Source: Candidatus Tokpelaia hoelldoblerii (GTDB lineage Bacteria > Pseudomonadota > Alphaproteobacteria > Rhizobiales > Rhizobiaceae). Taken from it: DNA of 64,000 nt. Of the stretch, positions 51,880 to 59,634 are shown piece by piece; the stretch's first letter is position 1; every line of letters starts with the position of its first letter. Below the pieces are notes generated by a model that did no database searches, had not been told where the DNA came from, and saw only the letters and a program-made list of their open reading frames with translations. Made by a program: the position numbers and the translations under genes. The stretch covers positions 124,001 to 188,000 of the forward strand of contig CP017315.1 in assembly GCA_002005325.1 (NCBI GenBank), written 5' to 3'.

Positions 51880-53208
51880 ATGGCACATTCCCCAATATTA
51901 TTTCCTACAGAAACCGTTGCCGAAGCGCTGCCGGATCACAAGGCGGAACAAAAGAAAATGTTCAAGGCATTCTTTGCCAGCCTGAGCGGCACGTCGCTGG
52001 AATGGTATGATTTTGCTGTTTATGGTGCAGCGGCGGCAATGGTTTTCAATCATCTGTTTTTTCCGGGTGATGATGCTTTGACTGGCACGTTGAAAGCTTT
52101 TGGTACTTATGCTGTCGGCTATGTTTCCCGTCCCTTGGGAGGTATTTTCTTCGGTCGTCTTGGTGATATTGTTGGCCGCAAAAAGGTACTCGTATGGACG
52201 CTTGTCCTTATCGGTATTGCAACTTTCCTGATTGGCTTGTTGCCCGGTTATCATTCTGTCGGCTATCTTGCGCCTGCCTTGCTGGTTCTGCTGCGTTTTG
52301 CGCAAGGGATCGGCGTTGGTGGTGAATGGGGCGGAGCAGTTCTACTTTCCAGTGAATTCAGCAAACCGGAACAACGTGGCTTTTGGGCATCTGCCGCGCA
52401 AGTTGGGCCACCAATGGGCAACTTGTTGGCCAATGGCGTGCTTGCAGCGCTTGCCTTTGCCTTTACGCAGGAACAATTTCAGGATTGGGGCTGGCGTGTT
52501 GCTTTCCTGCTCTCTGCTGTTCTGGTGGCTTTCGGTTTGTGGATTCGCCATTCTTTGGAAGAAACACCGGTATTTCAAAAACTGGAGAAACAGGGCGCGC
52601 GTTCGCATACACCGATAAGGGATATCTTCCAACATGAAAGCCGGGCGCTTTTCAGTTCGATTTTGTCACGTATCGGTTCGGATGTGCTGTATGCGATGTT
52701 TGCGGTGTTTGTGCTTGCTTATGCAAAGCAGACATTGGGAATGTCTTATGAACAGGCGATTGCTGCTGTGATGATCGCCTCGGCTATTCAGGTTCTGTGT
52801 ATTCCATTTGCCGGCTGGCTATCAGATAAAATCGGGCGGCGTCAGGTTTATGCGGCAGGAGCATTTGGCGGCATTGCCAGTATTTTTGTATTCTTTTATC
52901 TGATGCAAAGTCCTGATTTCAGTCATTTGCTTATTGGAGTGATCAGCGGGTTGTTTTTCCATTCGCTGATGTTCGGCCCACAGGCGGCGTTTGTTTCAGA
53001 GCAGTTTTCGCCCCATCTGCGCTATACGGGCAGTTCGCTTGCCTATACGTTTTCCAGCGTGGTTGGCGGTGCAATCGCACCTTTGTTGCTGACGTGGTTT
53101 ATCGCGTATGATCCTTCAGGTCTGTATGTCTGCTTGTATATTACTGCCACTGCTGGCTTGACTCTGACTGGCCTTGCCATTGCCGGACCGGCAAAACAAG
53201 ATGCGTGA
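51880..53208 (+). CDS. MHS family (MFS) metabolite:proton symporter
   Basis: 442 residues, 12 membrane helices. The N-terminal SLSGTSLEWYDFAVYGAAAAMVF and the loop GRLGDIVGRKKVLVWTL between helices 2 and 3 are hallmarks of the metabolite:H+ symporter group (ShiA, ProP, KgtP relatives), as are RFAQGIGVGGEWGGAVLL and AGWLSDKIGRR. Members import organic anions, betaines or shikimate. A strong AAGGAG ribosome site precedes the ATG. It is the likely entry point for the substrate of the DUF2848/nitrilase cassette; the substrate is unknown. Confidence 0.9.
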   Translation: MAHSPILFPTETVAEALPDHKAEQKKMFKAFFASLSGTSLEWYDFAVYGAAAAMVFNHLFFPGDDALTGTLKAFGTYAVGYVSRPLGGIFFGRLGDIVGRKKVLVWTLVLIGIATFLIGLLPGYHSVGYLAPALLVLLRFAQGIGVGGEWGGAVLLSSEFSKPEQRGFWASAAQVGPPMGNLLANGVLAALAFAFTQEQFQDWGWRVAFLLSAVLVAFGLWIRHSLEETPVFQKLEKQGARSHTPIRDIFQHESRALFSSILSRIGSDVLYAMFAVFVLAYAKQTLGMSYEQAIAAVMIASAIQVLCIPFAGWLSDKIGRRQVYAAGAFGGIASIFVFFYLMQSPDFSHLLIGVISGLFFHSLMFGPQAAFVSEQFSPHLRYTGSSLAYTFSSVVGGAIAPLLLTWFIAYDPSGLYVCLYITATAGLTLTGLAIAGPAKQDA

Positions 53209-53223
53209 GAAGTGGTATAAACT

Positions 53224-53853
53224 TTAGCGGAAGGTTTCACCGGTTTTTTCAAGATGTTTAAGAATCGCAGTGCGTACCTGGTGAAGATCGCGGGTTGCAA
53301 AAGCATCCAGAATATCCTGATGTTCTTGCAGAACTTGTATATTGCGTTCCGTCATATTGCGCATGGCATAAACGCCAAAAATCACATGGCGGGCGTGCAA
53401 CGATTCGTACATCTGCTGGACAATGGTATTGCCGGTTGCCTGGATAAGGGTGCGGTGAAATGCCGTATCGTGTTCGATAAAGGTGATAAAGGACGTATCG
53501 GCGGGCAAGGCGTGCTGCTTTTCCAGTTCCTTGCGCATTGCCGCTGTCGGGTCGATATCATGCTGCAGGCAATATTGCGCGCTCCAGACCTCGATCATGC
53601 CGCGCGCCTGCAACAACTGGGTAATTTTGCGAAGATCGGGTGGTGTGACAAAAGCCCCTCGATTGGGCATCAGGGTAATAAGTTCTTCGCTTGCCAGTAT
53701 CAACAGTGCCTCACGCACTGGTGTGCGCGAGATCTCAAGTGTTTCGGCAATTTTCCGCTCGTTGAGAAAGGTGCCGATCATCGCGGGATCTGTTAAAATA
53801 ACATTTCTTATATGGGCATAGGCGCGTTCGCGTCCTGAATGGTTCTTTTGCAT
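53224..53853 (-). CDS. GntR family regulator, FCD subfamily
   Basis: 209 residues. The N-terminal winged helix has KIAETLEISRTPVREALLILASEELITLMPNRGAFV (about residues 29-64). The C-terminal FCD domain with FIEHDTAFHRTLIQATGN provides the metal-binding His/Asp residues. FCD regulators usually repress catabolic operons and respond to small carboxylates. It is convergent with the MHS gene and divergent from the nitrilase gene, so it sits in the middle of the cassette it probably controls. Confidence 0.92.
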   Translation of the reverse strand: MQKNHSGRERAYAHIRNVILTDPAMIGTFLNERKIAETLEISRTPVREALLILASEELITLMPNRGAFVTPPDLRKITQLLQARGMIEVWSAQYCLQHDIDPTAAMRKELEKQHALPADTSFITFIEHDTAFHRTLIQATGNTIVQQMYESLHARHVIFGVYAMRNMTERNIQVLQEHQDILDAFATRDLHQVRTAILKHLEKTGETFR

Positions 53854-53906
53854 GGTGCTTTCTTACACGAAGATAATACAGGAAAGAAGTCAACAAAGGT
53901 GGAGCA

Positions 53907-54686
53907 ATGGATAAAAAAACAAGGATCGCTTTGGCGCAGATACAAAGCACAACAGACAAGGCAGCTAATATCATCCAGGTTGAGCAGGCAATTTCTGCTG
54001 CCGCTCATGAGAATGTTGATCTGCTGGTGTTTCCCGAAGCGGCGCAGGTTTCGTTCGAGGCACGTTTACACGATGTGGCAGAGCCTCTGGACGGTGCGTT
54101 TGCAACAATATTGCGGGCAGCGGCGAAGCAGCACAATATGCTGATTGTTGCCGGTATGTTTGAACCGGCGGCAAATGGCCGCGTCCGCAACAGTTTGTTG
54201 ATAACCGGTGCGGGAGTGGAGGCGGTTTATCACAAAATTCATCTCTATGATGCTTTTGGCTCGAAGGAATCAGCAAGTGTTGAAGCCGGAACAGAGCATG
54301 TGACGGTTGAAACAGCTTTTGGCACGATTGGTTTTGCTACCTGTTATGATGTGCGTTTTGCTGACCAGTTTTCTGCACTTGCGCGGAAAGGGGCAGAAAT
54401 AATTGTGCTTCCTGCTTCGTGGGCGGATGGGCCAGGCAAGGCTGAACAATGGGATTTGTTGACACGGGCGCGGGCGGCTGATTCGCAAAGCTGGCTTTTG
54501 GCTTGTGACCAGGCGTGGCAACCGCCAAAGGGTACTGCGGCGCTCGGGCTTGGCCGCAGTGCGGTGATTGACCCGACAGGTACAGTGCGCGCGCGCCTTT
54601 CTGCTGCACCTGGATTATTGGTCAGTGATATTGACCTGGCAATGGTTAAAGATATCCGCACCCGCATTCCGATTCTTCAGGATTAA
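53907..54686 (+). CDS. Carbon-nitrogen hydrolase (nitrilase superfamily)
   Basis: 259 residues. The catalytic triad is visible: Glu44 in LLVFPEAAQVSF, Lys110 in VYHKIHLYDAFG and Cys146 in GFATCYDVRF. The length and the CYDVRF motif fit omega-amidase/deaminated-glutathione-amidase-like branches, which cut amides rather than nitriles. It is the last gene of the DUF2848/MHS/GntR group, divergent from the regulator by 53 bases. Released ammonia and a carboxylate are expected products; the true substrate is unknown. Confidence 0.9.
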   Translation: MDKKTRIALAQIQSTTDKAANIIQVEQAISAAAHENVDLLVFPEAAQVSFEARLHDVAEPLDGAFATILRAAAKQHNMLIVAGMFEPAANGRVRNSLLITGAGVEAVYHKIHLYDAFGSKESASVEAGTEHVTVETAFGTIGFATCYDVRFADQFSALARKGAEIIVLPASWADGPGKAEQWDLLTRARAADSQSWLLACDQAWQPPKGTAALGLGRSAVIDPTGTVRARLSAAPGLLVSDIDLAMVKDIRTRIPILQD

Positions 54687-54709
54687 TCTTCAGGCAGGCA
54701 TATTGATAT

Positions 54710-55396
54710 TCATGTGCCTGCCTGTTGTTCTTTTTCAGCGGGTGGCATGATAAGGCCCAGCAGCAGCCGGTACGGCAACAGCATAAACAGTGCAAACAGG
54801 ATTTTGATGCCCATGTCGCCAATGGCGAGTGACAGCCAGACCGGCATGGACACAAACAGCATTTGTGTGTGCAGGGCAATGGACTGGTCAGGCGCATGGG
54901 TCAGCATATCGATAAAGCTGAAAGCCGGGGCAAAGGCGATGGCGAAAAACAACAGGGTATCAAGCACTGAACCGGCAAAGGCGGCAGCAAGCGGCGCCTG
55001 CCACCAGCTTCTGTGCCGCAAAGGCGTGAAGACAGCGATATCAAGCAATTGCGCCAGCAAAAACGCGGTGCATGAGGCAATGGCCAGCCGCGGGCTGGCC
55101 AGCCACCATGAAACAGCAAGCCCGGCAGTAAAACCGGCATAGACAACACGGCGCGCCGCTTGCGGGCCAAAGCGCCGGTTTGTCAGGTCATTGACCAGAA
55201 ATGCAAAGGGATAGATGAAGGCGCCATAGGTGAGGATATGCTCAAGCCCAAGCCAGTGGAAAGGATATTGCACCAGAACGTTTGAAGCTGTGACAGCCAG
55301 ACACATGGCCAGTGTGGCAAACAGGATTCCGCGCAAAGTTACAGACTTTACAGACAAGGCTGTATGATGGGGAAGAGATGACTGTATTTTGGTCAT
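54710..55396 (-). CDS. yhhQ: Queuosine precursor transporter (YhhQ/VUT family)
   Basis: 228 residues from the ATG at 55396. Six or so membrane helices. Family markers are ASNVLVQYPFHWLG, LTYGAFIYPFAFLVNDLTNRRFGPQAARRVVYAG and the C-terminal SLAIGDMGIKILFALFMLLPYRLLLG. YhhQ imports preQ0/preQ1 for queuosine tRNA modification. The preQ1-I-like aptamer overlapping its ribosome site agrees with this function. No other queuosine genes lie in the window, so the cell may salvage the precursor. Confidence 0.92.
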   Translation of the reverse strand: MTKIQSSLPHHTALSVKSVTLRGILFATLAMCLAVTASNVLVQYPFHWLGLEHILTYGAFIYPFAFLVNDLTNRRFGPQAARRVVYAGFTAGLAVSWWLASPRLAIASCTAFLLAQLLDIAVFTPLRHRSWWQAPLAAAFAGSVLDTLLFFAIAFAPAFSFIDMLTHAPDQSIALHTQMLFVSMPVWLSLAIGDMGIKILFALFMLLPYRLLLGLIMPPAEKEQQAGT

Positions 55397-55424
55397 TTTT
55401 TTATCCTGGGTAATGGAACCAGAA
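55394..55424 (-). promoter_or_regulatory. Probable preQ1-I riboswitch overlapping the yhhQ ribosome site and start codon
   Basis: Read on the minus strand, TTCTGG pairs with CCAGGA (one G-U) around the loop TTCCATTAC, then an A-run leads to ATG. This matches the preQ1-I layout: GGUUC at the start of the loop, ACCC at its end, and a short A-rich tail. The Shine-Dalgarno AGGA lies in the 3' arm of the stem, and loop CAU can pair with the start-codon AUG as the pseudoknot. Ligand binding should block translation of the precursor transporter. The identification is from pattern and context only. Confidence 0.72.
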
Positions 55425-55495
55425 GGAATAAGGCAAAAACCTGTTTTGTTTTGCCGCCGGAAATGCAAAAACAAGACAAGTTTCTGCTGCTAAAA

Positions 55496-55546
55496 ATGAC
55501 AGGCGCCGACAAAAACAGATTCCACGTTCTCGCCGGCGCCTGTCAT
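55496..55546 (-). terminator. Long-stem terminator after rpmB
   Basis: ATGACAGGCGCCG (55496-55508) and CGGCGCCTGTCAT (55534-55546) form a perfect 13-bp stem with a 25-base loop. On the minus strand it lies 25 bases after the rpmB stop and is followed by TTTTA. The loop is longer than usual. Confidence 0.7.
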
Positions 55547-55571
55547 ATATTCTATAACGGTCAAAGCCGAA

Positions 55572-55865
55572 TCAGGCAGCCTGTTCAGCCTGCTTTTTGA
55601 TGATCTGGCGCTTCAACAGGCGCGCGCGCTGTGAAAGCTCCTTGTCACCGGCCTTGATCAGAAAGGCATCCAGCCCGCCGCGATGCTCAACCGAGCGCAG
55701 GGCATGGGCGGAAATACGCAGCCGGTAATTCTGGCCGAGTGTTTCGGAAATCAGCGTCACATTGCACAGATTCGGCAAAAAGCGACGACGGGTCTTGTTG
55801 TTGGCATGGCTGACATTGTTGCCATACTGGACCGATTTTCCGGTCAACTCGCAAGCGCGGGACAT
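55572..55865 (-). CDS. rpmB: 50S ribosomal protein L28
   Basis: 97 residues from the ATG at 55865 (MSRACELTGKSVQYGNNVSHANNKTRRRFLPNL), the standard alphaproteobacterial L28 start. The frame is open further upstream but that part is Cys-rich and not homologous. The C-terminal half (SAHALRSVEHRGGLDAFL) is also conserved. A tandem of T-loop hairpins lies about 90 bases upstream, in the gap to divergent surf1. Confidence 0.96.
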   Translation of the reverse strand: MSRACELTGKSVQYGNNVSHANNKTRRRFLPNLCNVTLISETLGQNYRLRISAHALRSVEHRGGLDAFLIKAGDKELSQRARLLKRQIIKKQAEQAA

Positions 55866-55952
55866 GATATCACCTTCTAAACTCATAAGGATGTTCCGGC
55901 CGCGCGAAGAGTCTTCACAACAGGCAGAACAGGCCATTTTCAGTAAACATGC

Positions 55953-56010
55953 CACAAACTCCCTGCTTGTCACAAACTTTCTTTTTGTTTGTGCAGCAAA
56001 TTCGTTTGTG
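55953..56010. repeat. Nested T-loop hairpin repeat between rpmB and surf1
   Basis: CACAAAC at 55971-55977 pairs with GTTTGTG at 55987-55993 around a T-rich loop, as in the argH-lptM repeats. An outer pair, CACAAACT at 55953 and GTTTGTG at 56004-56010, encloses it. The 14-mer GTTTGTGCAGCAAA is present twice (55987 and 56004). It lies upstream of rpmB and could form part of its leader. Confidence 0.85.
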
Positions 56011-56136
56011 CAGCAAAATTGAGCCTTTCATAAGGGCAGCGCAGCAAAAGGTCAAGACATTTTCACAGAAATGACAGCAGGAATTGCATATTTGGTACTT
56101 TTTTTCCATGGCAGACGTGGTAAAACAACAACCATT

Positions 56137-56901
56137 ATGACACAAAATATCTCTTTTCCCCAATCCCGTCCGGCAAAGTCGCTTTTTGCCTCGTTGCTGC
56201 TTGGCATAATCTTTCTTTTTCTATTCAGCGCTTTCTGTGCCCTTGGCATTTGGCAAGTGCAGCGCATGGGGTGGAAGGCAAATCTTGTCATGCAGGTGGA
56301 AACACGCCTCCATCTGCCGCCGCGGCCCGCCCCGCCGCCGGCCCAATGGCCGATGGTGACGGCGGAAAATTATGATTATATGCCGGTGCGGATCAGTGGC
56401 CATTTCCTCAATGACAAGGAAGTGCTGGTCAATGCGGTGAACGGTGCTGACAGCGGTTATTGGGTGATGACACCGCTTGAGACGGTGGATGGCGCAGTTG
56501 TATTTGTCAATCGTGGTTTTGTCCCTATGGACTATCGCAATGCCGCTGTCAGGGCAGCCGGCCGGATTGAGGGGGAGACGAGTGTCACCGGCCTGTTGCG
56601 GATGAGCGAGCCGAAAAAAATGCTATGGCGTAAAAACACCCCGCCGAACGAGCGCTGGGTCTTGCGCAATACCGATGAAATGGCGCAGGCGCGCGGCCTG
56701 GCGCAGGCCGCTCCTTATTTCATTGATGCCGATAAAACGGGGAATATCGGCGGCCTGCCGGTTGGCGGGCTGACAGTGGTGCGGTTTCCTGACAATCACC
56801 TTGTTTATGCCATCACATGGTTTTTGCTGGCGGCAGGAGTTGCTGCCGCAACTTTTTTTGTTTTCCGCCCCAAAAAGACACGGACGGAAGAAGAGGATTA
56901 A
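56137..56901 (+). CDS. SURF1 family cytochrome oxidase assembly protein
   Basis: 254 residues from ATG 56137. The two membrane helices bracketing a soluble domain are characteristic: N-terminal ASLLLGIIFLFLFSAFCALG and C-terminal YAITWFLLAAGVAAATFFVF. GIWQVQRMGWKANLV, GYWVMTPLETVDGAVVFVNRGFVP and NNHLVYA-like (here DNHLVYAITW) segments identify SURF1. It helps insert heme a into cytochrome oxidase. Here it is not beside cox or cyo genes, its usual place, and sits between two sets of hairpin repeats. Confidence 0.92.
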   Translation: MTQNISFPQSRPAKSLFASLLLGIIFLFLFSAFCALGIWQVQRMGWKANLVMQVETRLHLPPRPAPPPAQWPMVTAENYDYMPVRISGHFLNDKEVLVNAVNGADSGYWVMTPLETVDGAVVFVNRGFVPMDYRNAAVRAAGRIEGETSVTGLLRMSEPKKMLWRKNTPPNERWVLRNTDEMAQARGLAQAAPYFIDADKTGNIGGLPVGGLTVVRFPDNHLVYAITWFLLAAGVAAATFFVFRPKKTRTEEED

Positions 56902-56904
56902 AAA

Positions 56905-56963
56905 CCGCAAACTTCCTTTTTGTTTGTGGTATTAGAAACAACAAACTTACTTTTTGTTTGTGA
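56905..56963. repeat. Two tandem T-loop hairpins between surf1 and the adenosine kinase gene
   Basis: Copies at 56905-56929 and 56939-56963, period 34. Each has ACAAACTT or GCAAACTT, then a C/A-TTTTT loop, then GTTTGTG. The first copy has a G-U-compatible arm change (CCGCAAAC with GTTTGTGG), so the hairpin is kept despite divergence from the other members. The second ends 20 bases before the next start codon. Confidence 0.88.
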
Positions 56964-56983
56964 TATTGGAAAAGGGAGTTTTC

Positions 56984-57988
56984 ATGTCCGGATTTGATGT
57001 TCTTGCCATTGGCAACGCCATTGTTGATATTGTTGCGCGCACGGATGAGGATTTTATCCTTGTCAACGGCATTATCAAGGGCGCGATGAACCTGATTGAT
57101 GCTGACCGTGCTGAACTTTTGTACAAGCGTATGGTGGAAGCAACGGAAACCTCGGGCGGCAGCGCTGCCAATACCGCCGCCGGTATTGCCAGTCTTGGCG
57201 GCAAGGTGGCCTTTATGGGCAAGGTGGCAGCTGATCATCTGGGCCAGGTTTTCGCCAATGATTTGCGCATGCAGGGGGTGGCTTATGATACCCGCCCGCA
57301 AACGCAAGGGGCGGCAACAGCGCGCAGCATGATTTTTGTCACCCCTGATGGTGAGCGCTCGATGAACACCTATCTCGGCGCCTGCAAGGATTTTGGCCCG
57401 GAAGATATTGAAGCGGACACGGTGGCGCAGGCCAGGGTGACCTATTTTGAGGGGTATTTGTGGGATGCGCCGCGCGCCAGAGAGGCGATACGCCTTGCAG
57501 CCGGTATCGCGCGTAAAAATGGCAATGAAGTGGCGATAACCCTTTCCGATCCGTTTTGTGTTGACCGTTACCGGGATGAATTTCTGCAACTTATCCGCAC
57601 CGGTCTGGTCAGCCTGGTCTTTGCCAATGAAGATGAAGCCAAGTCACTTTACCAGACCGATTCTTTTGATACGGCGATACAGGCCTTGCGCACAGATAAT
57701 CACCATATCAGTTGTGTCACCCGTTCGGAGAAGGGCGCAATTATTGTCCGGCGCGAGGAAAATTTTGCTGTTCCCGCTCTTGCGGTTGACGAGCCGGTTG
57801 ACGTTACCGGTGCGGGTGATCTTTTTGCTGCCGGTTTTCTTTATGGTTATACGAATGGCTTGTCATTGCTGGATGCGGCACATACCGGCACATTGGCGGC
57901 GAGCTATGTGATTCAACAGATAGGGCCGCGTATTCCGTTTTCATTACGCGACATTGCTGTTAAGGAAGGGCTGATCGAAGCTGATTGA
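56984..57988 (+). CDS. PfkB family sugar kinase, adenosine kinase-like
   Basis: 334 residues from the ATG with an AAGGGAG ribosome site. It shows SGGSAANTAAGIASLGGKVAFMGKVAADHLG (PfkB motif 1, around residues 52-82) and DVTGAGDLFAAGFLYG with the catalytic aspartate (motif 2). FDVLAIGNAIVDIVA and the MNTYLGACKDFGPED loop match the bacterial adenosine-kinase-like branch common in Hyphomicrobiales. Purine salvage is likely; ribokinase-like activity cannot be excluded. Confidence 0.9.
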   Translation: MSGFDVLAIGNAIVDIVARTDEDFILVNGIIKGAMNLIDADRAELLYKRMVEATETSGGSAANTAAGIASLGGKVAFMGKVAADHLGQVFANDLRMQGVAYDTRPQTQGAATARSMIFVTPDGERSMNTYLGACKDFGPEDIEADTVAQARVTYFEGYLWDAPRAREAIRLAAGIARKNGNEVAITLSDPFCVDRYRDEFLQLIRTGLVSLVFANEDEAKSLYQTDSFDTAIQALRTDNHHISCVTRSEKGAIIVRREENFAVPALAVDEPVDVTGAGDLFAAGFLYGYTNGLSLLDAAHTGTLAASYVIQQIGPRIPFSLRDIAVKEGLIEAD

Positions 57989-58050
57989 AGCATATCAGGT
58001 TTTGATTGAAGCACCGGTACATGTTTCCCTTTTCAGGGGGGAGGCTATCC

Positions 58051-58347
58051 TTATACGTCCGTGCGTTTGCCGCCGTAATTGTGTTTTTTGCGCAATGCGG
58101 CGCGCACCTGAATATAATCATCATTGCCACTGCGATGGTCATAGCGGTAGGCATCGCCTGAAATCCGCAAGGGTGGCTCTTGCGCGCTTTTATCCTCAAA
58201 TGCCCCGTTAAAGGAGCTGGGTTCATAATAGGCATCGGGATTGCCGGCATCAAGTTGCTTCCTGCCTGGATTGGGCCTCTCCTTGCGAGATGCGTCATGA
58301 TAAAAAGGCGTGTTAGGAAAAATGATAAGGAATCTCATGTTTTCCAC
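58051..58347 (-). pseudogene. Remnant of a catalase gene (C-terminal region)
   Basis: Within the 461-base gap between the kinase and the MFS gene, minus-strand bases 58227-58108 encode YYEPSSFNGAFEDK followed by PPLRISGDAYRYDHRSGNDDY, which aligns with the conserved catalase segment YEPNSF(G)G...PPL...GDA.RY.HR..NDDY.Q. Catalases have about 480 residues and this lies near residues 370-420. No heme-binding or catalytic parts are present, the following QxGxLFR motif is degraded (QVRAALRK), and the frame ends soon after. It is best read as what is left of katA; the open 98-codon frame might still be translated. Confidence 0.7.
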
Positions 58348-58449
58348 AAGGCACGGCTGGCTGTTTTAAGAAAAATAACATTTCATTGACATTATTCTGA
58401 TGCAATCATACATCTGCATCAGGCAAATTTCATACGCACAGGTTTTATA

Positions 58450-59634
58450 ATGGCCAATCCTTATTCCGAAATATTCAGGATTCCCGGCGCAATCGCTTTT
58501 TCAACAGCGGGGTTTCTGGCACGTTTTCCCATTTCGATGAACAGCTTCAGCATCATCACAATGATTTCGTCCACGCGCAGTTCAGGATTTGCCGGACTGG
58601 TGGCGACAACCTATATTATTGCCAGCGCCTGTATCTCGCCGCAGGTTTCGCGCCTTGCCGACCGTTATGGCCAATCGCGGATTGCCCTGCCATTCAGCTT
58701 GATTGCTATTGCGGCGATTGTGGTGCTTGTCGCCGCTTTTCATTATCATGCATCCGACTGGATTTTGTTTGTCGCCGCAGCTTTTATGGGCTGCATGCCT
58801 TCTTTTGGCGCATTTGTCCGTACCCGCTGGGTCAGATTGTGCGGCGGCACAACACGGCTGCAATCAGCTTTTGCGCTGGAATCGATTATTGACGAAACTA
58901 TTTTCATGATCGGCCCGGTGGTCGTTGTTTATCTGGCGACCCTGCTGTTTCCGGAAGCCGGGCTTGTTGCCGCGGCACTGTTGTTATTGAGTGGCAGTTT
59001 TGCTTTTTGCCTGCAAAAACGGACAGAACCGGCGATTATTCTGCTCAGGGATAAAGGCGGTGCTTCTGTGATCTTTATGCCTGCTATTCAGATTCTGGTG
59101 CTGTCCCTGCTGGCTGTCGGCGGTATTTTCGGCACGGCGGAAGTGACCGCTCTGGCGATTGCCAAGCAGCAGGGCGTTCCTGCAAGCGCCGGTTATGCTT
59201 TATCGGCTTATGCTTTCGGCTCTTTTCTGGCCGGTATTTTTTATGGCGGGCGGATAATACGGATGGAGCTGTCACGCCAGTTTGTGTTTTCTATTGCGTT
59301 TGCTGCACTGACCATCCTGCCTTTGCTGTTTGTGCATAATATCTGGCAGGTGACGATTGTGCTGTTTATCGCCGGTGCGGCCTGTTCGCCGACAATCATC
59401 ATCGCCATGCGGCTGGTGGAAGGCCTTGCGCCCAGGGAAAAAATGACTGAAGGCATCACCTGGGCGTCTACGGGTATAAGTGTGGGCGTGGCGGTTGGTC
59501 TTGCTCTTGCCGGTCAGCTTATTGACCATTTTCCGCAAGCGCCGCAAAAAGGCTTTATCATTTCTGTTGTTGCCGGTCTGTTTGCCCTGTGCATTATTTT
59601 GCTCTGGCGCAAAAAGCTTGAGCCACGGGGCTAA
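58450..59634 (+). CDS. MFS transporter
   Basis: 394 residues, about 12 membrane helices. The helix 2-3 loop SRLADRYGQSRIALPFSL is a degenerate motif A. SAFALESIIDETIFMIGPVVVVYLATLLFPEAGLV (around residues 138-172) resembles a group of small exporters annotated only as MFS. The substrate is unknown. Its stop overlaps the stop of the convergent purine permease by 4 bases. Confidence 0.85.
   Translation: MANPYSEIFRIPGAIAFSTAGFLARFPISMNSFSIITMISSTRSSGFAGLVATTYIIASACISPQVSRLADRYGQSRIALPFSLIAIAAIVVLVAAFHYHASDWILFVAAAFMGCMPSFGAFVRTRWVRLCGGTTRLQSAFALESIIDETIFMIGPVVVVYLATLLFPEAGLVAAALLLLSGSFAFCLQKRTEPAIILLRDKGGASVIFMPAIQILVLSLLAVGGIFGTAEVTALAIAKQQGVPASAGYALSAYAFGSFLAGIFYGGRIIRMELSRQFVFSIAFAALTILPLLFVHNIWQVTIVLFIAGAACSPTIIIAMRLVEGLAPREKMTEGITWASTGISVGVAVGLALAGQLIDHFPQAPQKGFIISVVAGLFALCIILLWRKKLEPRG

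Noticed and set aside
55428..55460. Inverted repeat GGCAAAA...TTTTGCC upstream of the yhhQ aptamer as a second riboswitch domain or terminator
   Set aside because: The pairing is short and A/T-rich, lacks a U-tract in the right place and does not match any riboswitch class I know.
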